Origin: Actinomycetes bacterium
GTDB taxonomy: Bacteria > Actinomycetota > Thermoleophilia > BMS3ABIN01
DNA: 51,195 bases
NCBI GenBank assembly: GCA_021790115.1
Contig: JAJYIM010000010.1
Coordinates: forward strand, 1 to 51,195
Direction: 5' to 3'
The first letter of the stretch is position 1. Each line of letters starts with the position of its first letter. Below the pieces are notes generated by a model. The model saw nothing but the letters and a program-made list of their open reading frames with translations, was not told the origin of the DNA and made no database searches. The translations under genes and the position numbers were made by a program. Shown here one piece after another: positions 48,076 through 51,195 of this stretch.

Positions 48076-49125
48076 ATGGCACCTGCAGCCGCAGACCCAA
48101 AGGTGGAAGTGATCGTGCCCAATTTTAATGGGCAAGAATACCTCGGTCCCTGCCTTGACTCCCTACTGAACCAGTCATACAAAAATTTCAATGTGACAGT
48201 TGTCGATAATGCCTCCAGCGATGATTCCATTGATCTTGTCATGCGCAACTATCCCCAGGTCGGCCTGATTGAAAATGACAGAAACACCGGCTTTGCCGGC
48301 GGCTGCAACGCCGGGCTGAGGCAGGGGCTGGCCGGCGGGGCGGAGTTCTTTGTGCTGGCAAACAGCGACGTCGTTGCCGAGCCTGACTGGCTGAAGGAAC
48401 TAGTCGCGGCCGCCGCATCTGACGAGCGCATCGGGATTTGCCAGTCGCTTATCCTGCTCGCCGATCAGCCCGGCAGGATCAACACGGCCGGCAACGAGGC
48501 GCACTTCCTCGGTTTCGGCTACTGCGGCCACTACCGGGAAGAAGACCGCGGCCAGTTCTCACAAATCACCGATGTGCCGTTTGCCAGCGGCTCCGCCCTG
48601 CTGGTCCGGCGGCGGCTGCTGGAAGACATCGGCCTTTTTGATGAGCGCCTGTTTATGTACCAGGAAGACCTGGATTTAAGCTGGCGCGCCCGCCTGGCGG
48701 GCTGGCGGGTTGTGATGGCGCCCCGCTCCCGCATCTACCATAATTATTCTTTTGACCGCAATAAAGAAAAATATTACTACCTGGAGCGCAACAGGCTGTA
48801 TGTCAGCATCAAGAATTACAGCGGCCGCTCACTGCTGGTGCTGGCGCCTGCTTTTGCCGGCGCCGAAGTGGCGATGCTTGCCTGGGCCGCCGCCGGCGGC
48901 TGGCTTGCGCAAAAGCTGAAGGGCTACTTGTACCTGGCAAGAAACGCAAGGATGCTGTTTGAGGAAAGGTGCCTGCTGCAGCGCCGCCGGCGAGTCGATG
49001 ACAGCCTGGTGTCTTCTTTTTGGACGGATAAAATGGCATTCTCAGATTTGCAGGATTCCCCCTTGACTCGGGCAGCGAACCCCGTCTCCCGCTGGTACTG
49101 GAAGCTGGCGCGAAGGCTAATGTGA
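48076..49125 (+). CDS. Family 2 glycosyltransferase (rhamnosyltransferase-like)
   Basis: A 349-residue enzyme. VEVIVPNFNGQEYLGPCLDS and VTVVDNASSDDSIDLV open the GT2 domain; FFVLANSDVV gives the metal-binding Asp; FDERLFMYQEDLDLSWRAR is the ED-rich acceptor region. A hydrophobic C-terminal segment (VLAPAFAGAEVAMLAWAAAG) may bind the membrane. The class resembles O-antigen rhamnosyl and similar transferases; the sugar is unknown. A longer open frame starting at 47626 is rejected because it overlaps the methyltransferase. Confidence 0.9.
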   Translation: MAPAAADPKVEVIVPNFNGQEYLGPCLDSLLNQSYKNFNVTVVDNASSDDSIDLVMRNYPQVGLIENDRNTGFAGGCNAGLRQGLAGGAEFFVLANSDVVAEPDWLKELVAAAASDERIGICQSLILLADQPGRINTAGNEAHFLGFGYCGHYREEDRGQFSQITDVPFASGSALLVRRRLLEDIGLFDERLFMYQEDLDLSWRARLAGWRVVMAPRSRIYHNYSFDRNKEKYYYLERNRLYVSIKNYSGRSLLVLAPAFAGAEVAMLAWAAAGGWLAQKLKGYLYLARNARMLFEERCLLQRRRRVDDSLVSSFWTDKMAFSDLQDSPLTRAANPVSRWYWKLARRLM

Positions 49126-49153
49126 GCGAGAAGCAGAAAAAGCGCAAATCGTC

Positions 49154-50398
49154 ATGAGCACAAGGCAGAAAGAAGCTCAACGATCCCCGGCGCCTGGTGG
49201 CGTGGTCTGCATTATTGTCAATTACCGTTCGCCATGGGAGATGCTCGACGGATGCCTTGCCTCAATTTTTGACAACTGTGGCAGCGCATCGGTCAGTGTC
49301 ATCCTCATTGACAACCACTCCGAGGACGGCGTCGCCCTCCGGGCGAAAGGTAAATTTCCGCAGTTGACACTGATTGAGATGTCTGCCAACGAAGGCTTTG
49401 CGGCGGCTGTCAATAGGGGGGTGGCCCAAACTGATGAGGAATACGTGCTCTTGCTCAACACTGACGCCGTGCTGGCGCCGGGAGCGCTGGAGGAGATGAT
49501 AAGGGTGCTGGGCGACGCCGGCGACTGCGTCGCCGGCGTCGCCCCCAAAATGATGTCCAGCGCCTATCCCGGGCTCATCGACGCCATCGGCACGGTCATG
49601 CCCCGCTGGGGAGCGCCGTTTAACCGCGGCATCGGCCAGTGCGACCTGGGGCAGTATGACCGCAGCGAGGAAGTAGCGGGCGTCTGCTTCGGGGCGGCGC
49701 TGATAAAGCGCCGCCTGTTTGAGCCTGCAGCTATTGGTCCGCTTTACGAAGGTTATTTCCTCTACTTCGAGGACGCCGACTGGTGCATGCGCGCCGCCAA
49801 CCAGGGCTACAAATTCCTCACCGCCCCCCGGGCCGTTGTCATGCACGCCCATTCCGGCGTCACCCGCTATGAATCGCTTGATTTCAAGTACCGGCTGATC
49901 GAGCTAAACACGCTGAAAATGGTGACCCGGACTTTCGCCAGCGGCCGGGGCGCGGCCCGCATCGTCGCCGCCCGCAGCAGCCGGCTGGTAGCGCGCACCA
50001 TTATCCGGCGCCGTTTCGTCAGGGCAAATCTTTCCACCCTGTTTGCCTACGCCGCCTCCCTGCCGCGATTGTTGGCCGAGCGCCGCCACCTGAAAGCACG
50101 CCGCCTTATATCCAACGATGAAAAAATCTTCCGCCTGGCCGCAGGTGAGCATGCCTACTTCGATACGGTCAACTACCGGCCCCAGCACTGCCTTGATTCG
50201 CTCATTTACAGCTATACCCGAGTGTGGCGTTGCAAAAAGGAGCCGGCCCTGAAACAAATCCTGGCGTCTCTTGCGGCGCTCAGGCACGGTGCCGCCGCCG
50301 GCTCACCACCGGCGCCGGACCATGATCTTGAGAAGTCTTTCAGTGACGAGCCGCCATGCGCCCAAAACTTGTTAAAAGCGGCTATCCGCGGCGAGTAG
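49154..50398 (+). CDS. Family 2 glycosyltransferase
   Basis: A 414-residue enzyme of the same kind as the preceding one: VVCIIVNYRSPWEMLDGCLA, VILIDNHSEDGVAL, VLLLNTDAVLAPGAL with the metal-binding Asp and YFLYFEDADWCMRAANQG. The last 90 residues are unlike the preceding enzyme and end in a charged tail. It lies 28 bases behind the previous gene and continues the polysaccharide operon. Confidence 0.9.
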   Translation: MSTRQKEAQRSPAPGGVVCIIVNYRSPWEMLDGCLASIFDNCGSASVSVILIDNHSEDGVALRAKGKFPQLTLIEMSANEGFAAAVNRGVAQTDEEYVLLLNTDAVLAPGALEEMIRVLGDAGDCVAGVAPKMMSSAYPGLIDAIGTVMPRWGAPFNRGIGQCDLGQYDRSEEVAGVCFGAALIKRRLFEPAAIGPLYEGYFLYFEDADWCMRAANQGYKFLTAPRAVVMHAHSGVTRYESLDFKYRLIELNTLKMVTRTFASGRGAARIVAARSSRLVARTIIRRRFVRANLSTLFAYAASLPRLLAERRHLKARRLISNDEKIFRLAAGEHAYFDTVNYRPQHCLDSLIYSYTRVWRCKKEPALKQILASLAALRHGAAAGSPPAPDHDLEKSFSDEPPCAQNLLKAAIRGE

Positions 50399-50559
50399 TT
50401 GCTTTAAGCAGAAAAACTGCAATCAGGCTGAACAAACGGGGTTTCTATCCGGCACAGTTTATTGTTAAAGCAAAGCAAAAACTGATTTAATAATCTGTAC
50501 CCTCGGCGAGGACTTGGGGGCGCTTTTCGCATGCCAAGATCAAGGAGATACCATCGCCC

Positions 50560-51195
50560 ATGAAATCATTTTTTAATAAACTGCTGCATTTCCCGGGAAG
50601 AAGCCTGAGGGCTGTCAAGAAAGTGCTCACGTTCCCGTCCAAATACCGGCACCAGAATCACCGCATCTGGGTTCTGGAGGAAGAAGCCCGCAACAATCAG
50701 CAGCAACTGCAGGCCCTTTCCGTCCACCTGCCGGCGGTTTTAAATTACATTTCTTCATTTTCACATGCATCGCGGGAACTTACACGAGCCAACAAGGCCC
50801 TTGAAAAATCGATTGAGGATGTTTCCGCGAATCTGGAAAAATCCCTTGAGGACGTTTCCGCGAATCTGGAAAAATCCCTTGAGGACGTTTCTGCGCAGAT
50901 ACAGGCGCTTTCCGACAGCATTCCAAGATTGTGGGAACGAATTGAGTTTGTTCGCCAAGAAGTTCTTTTTGAAATTAAATATGGCAGCCCCAGGACTGAT
51001 AGCAAAAAACCTCTACCAAGGAAGAAAATAACCAGCCAGGAAAAGCTGCGCGCGATGGGAGAAAACATTCGCATAAATATGGGTTGTGGTCATTTACCCC
51101 TGGCAGAATATCTCAATGTGGACATGCGCGAGCTCCCCGGCGTTGATGTTGTCGCCGATGTAACTGACATGCCGTTTGACATAGAAAGCATAATT
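50560..51195 (+). CDS. Methyltransferase with N-terminal coiled coil (partial, runs off the window)
   Basis: An open frame from ATG 50560 (AAGGAG 12 bases upstream) to the window edge, 212 codons with no stop. Residues about 80-115 consist of three 11-residue units LEKS(I/L)EDVSA(N/Q). The segment after about residue 165 (RINMGCGHLPLAEYLNVDM, then VVADVTDMPFD) is a class I SAM-methyltransferase motif I region. Coiled-coil-plus-methyltransferase proteins occur in capsule and O-antigen loci, where they cap chains or set their length. Whether this one does is inference. The C-terminal part is not visible. Confidence 0.8.
   Translation, partial: MKSFFNKLLHFPGRSLRAVKKVLTFPSKYRHQNHRIWVLEEEARNNQQQLQALSVHLPAVLNYISSFSHASRELTRANKALEKSIEDVSANLEKSLEDVSANLEKSLEDVSAQIQALSDSIPRLWERIEFVRQEVLFEIKYGSPRTDSKKPLPRKKITSQEKLRAMGENIRINMGCGHLPLAEYLNVDMRELPGVDVVADVTDMPFDIESII
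50800..50898 (+). repeat. Three 33-bp tandem units in the coiled-coil region
   Basis: Three in-frame units (50800-50832, 50833-50865, 50866-50898) encode LEKSIEDVSAN, LEKSLEDVSAN and LEKSLEDVSAQ. The second and third differ at few bases, so the array is recent. Eleven residues is a hendecad spacing, suited to an extended coiled coil. Confidence 0.95.

Noticed and set aside
47626-49125. Glycosyltransferase starting at 47626 (499 residues)
   Set aside because: The first 150 codons overlap the methyltransferase in another frame and show no family match. The glycosyltransferase motifs begin right after ATG 48076.

Overview
The window is about 51 kb of high-GC bacterial DNA (GC not computed; it looks near 60%). 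It looks like a chromosome segment of a monoderm, most likely actinobacterium-like or a deep-branching relative. The grounds are indirect: a four-repeat ribosomal protein S1 beside polA, uvrB and coaE, a DNA polymerase I whose proofreading domain looks dead, an ECF sigma factor followed by a DUF5667-type protein, and the string rluB-aroH-hisC-aroF-tyrA-aroA-cmk-plsC-ispH-der-plsY-gpsA. A c-type heme motif in an extracytoplasmic sensor suggests respiratory or anaerobic redox metabolism. No 16S gene is present, so the lineage is inference.

Layout. 1-3.2 kb: an IS630 transposase remnant, a DUF4143-type ATPase and a PIF1-like helicase fused to a WYL-like domain. 3.2-6.5 kb (minus): uvrB, a lytic transglycosylase and coaE. 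6.5-15.3 kb (minus): a compact chemosensory operon, cheW-mcp-cheA-cheB-[REC-GAF-GGDEF]-cheR. 15.4-24.3 kb (minus): rpsA, polA, gpsA, plsY, der and a PDZ/radical-SAM DUF512 protein. 24.6-30.8 kb (plus): a secreted S53 (sedolisin/kumamolisin) peptidase and a second secreted protein with the same four-unit C-terminal repeat array, followed by a pirin. 30.9-42.5 kb (minus): ispH, plsC, cmk, aroA, tyrA, aroF, hisC, aroH and an rluB-type pseudouridine synthase. Two inserts interrupt this string on the plus strand: an ECF sigma/DUF5667 pair (with a divergent Gly-rich secreted protein) between miniature inverted-repeat elements, and tatA. 42.6-44 kb: an IS110 remnant, tRNA-Gly(CCC) and a HEPN/MNT pair. 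44-51.2 kb: a surface-polysaccharide region (UDP-glucuronate decarboxylase, DUF2304, a flippase-like membrane protein, three family-2 glycosyltransferases and two methyltransferases, the last cut by the window edge).

Two systems stand out. The chemosensory operon has the parts list of a Wsp-type pathway: MCP, CheW, CheA with a receiver, CheB, CheR with TPRs and a receiver-GGDEF enzyme. Its MCP carries a CxxCH heme motif outside the membrane, so it may couple a redox or gas signal to cyclic di-GMP. The secreted protease and its neighbour share a four-unit repeat array in which units match by position, as if a whole anchoring or adhesion module had been copied.

At DNA level the intergenic gaps hold a family of 7-bp-periodic arrays (GGAACTC-, GGATNNN- and AAATTNN-like). 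They often fill the space between one stop codon and the next start codon. Twice, at der and ispH, they sit directly downstream of near-identical promoters with TTGACA and TATAAT 16 bp apart. One array is an almost perfect run of about 18 heptamers before der. REP-like palindromes and miniature inverted-repeat elements add to the repeat load.
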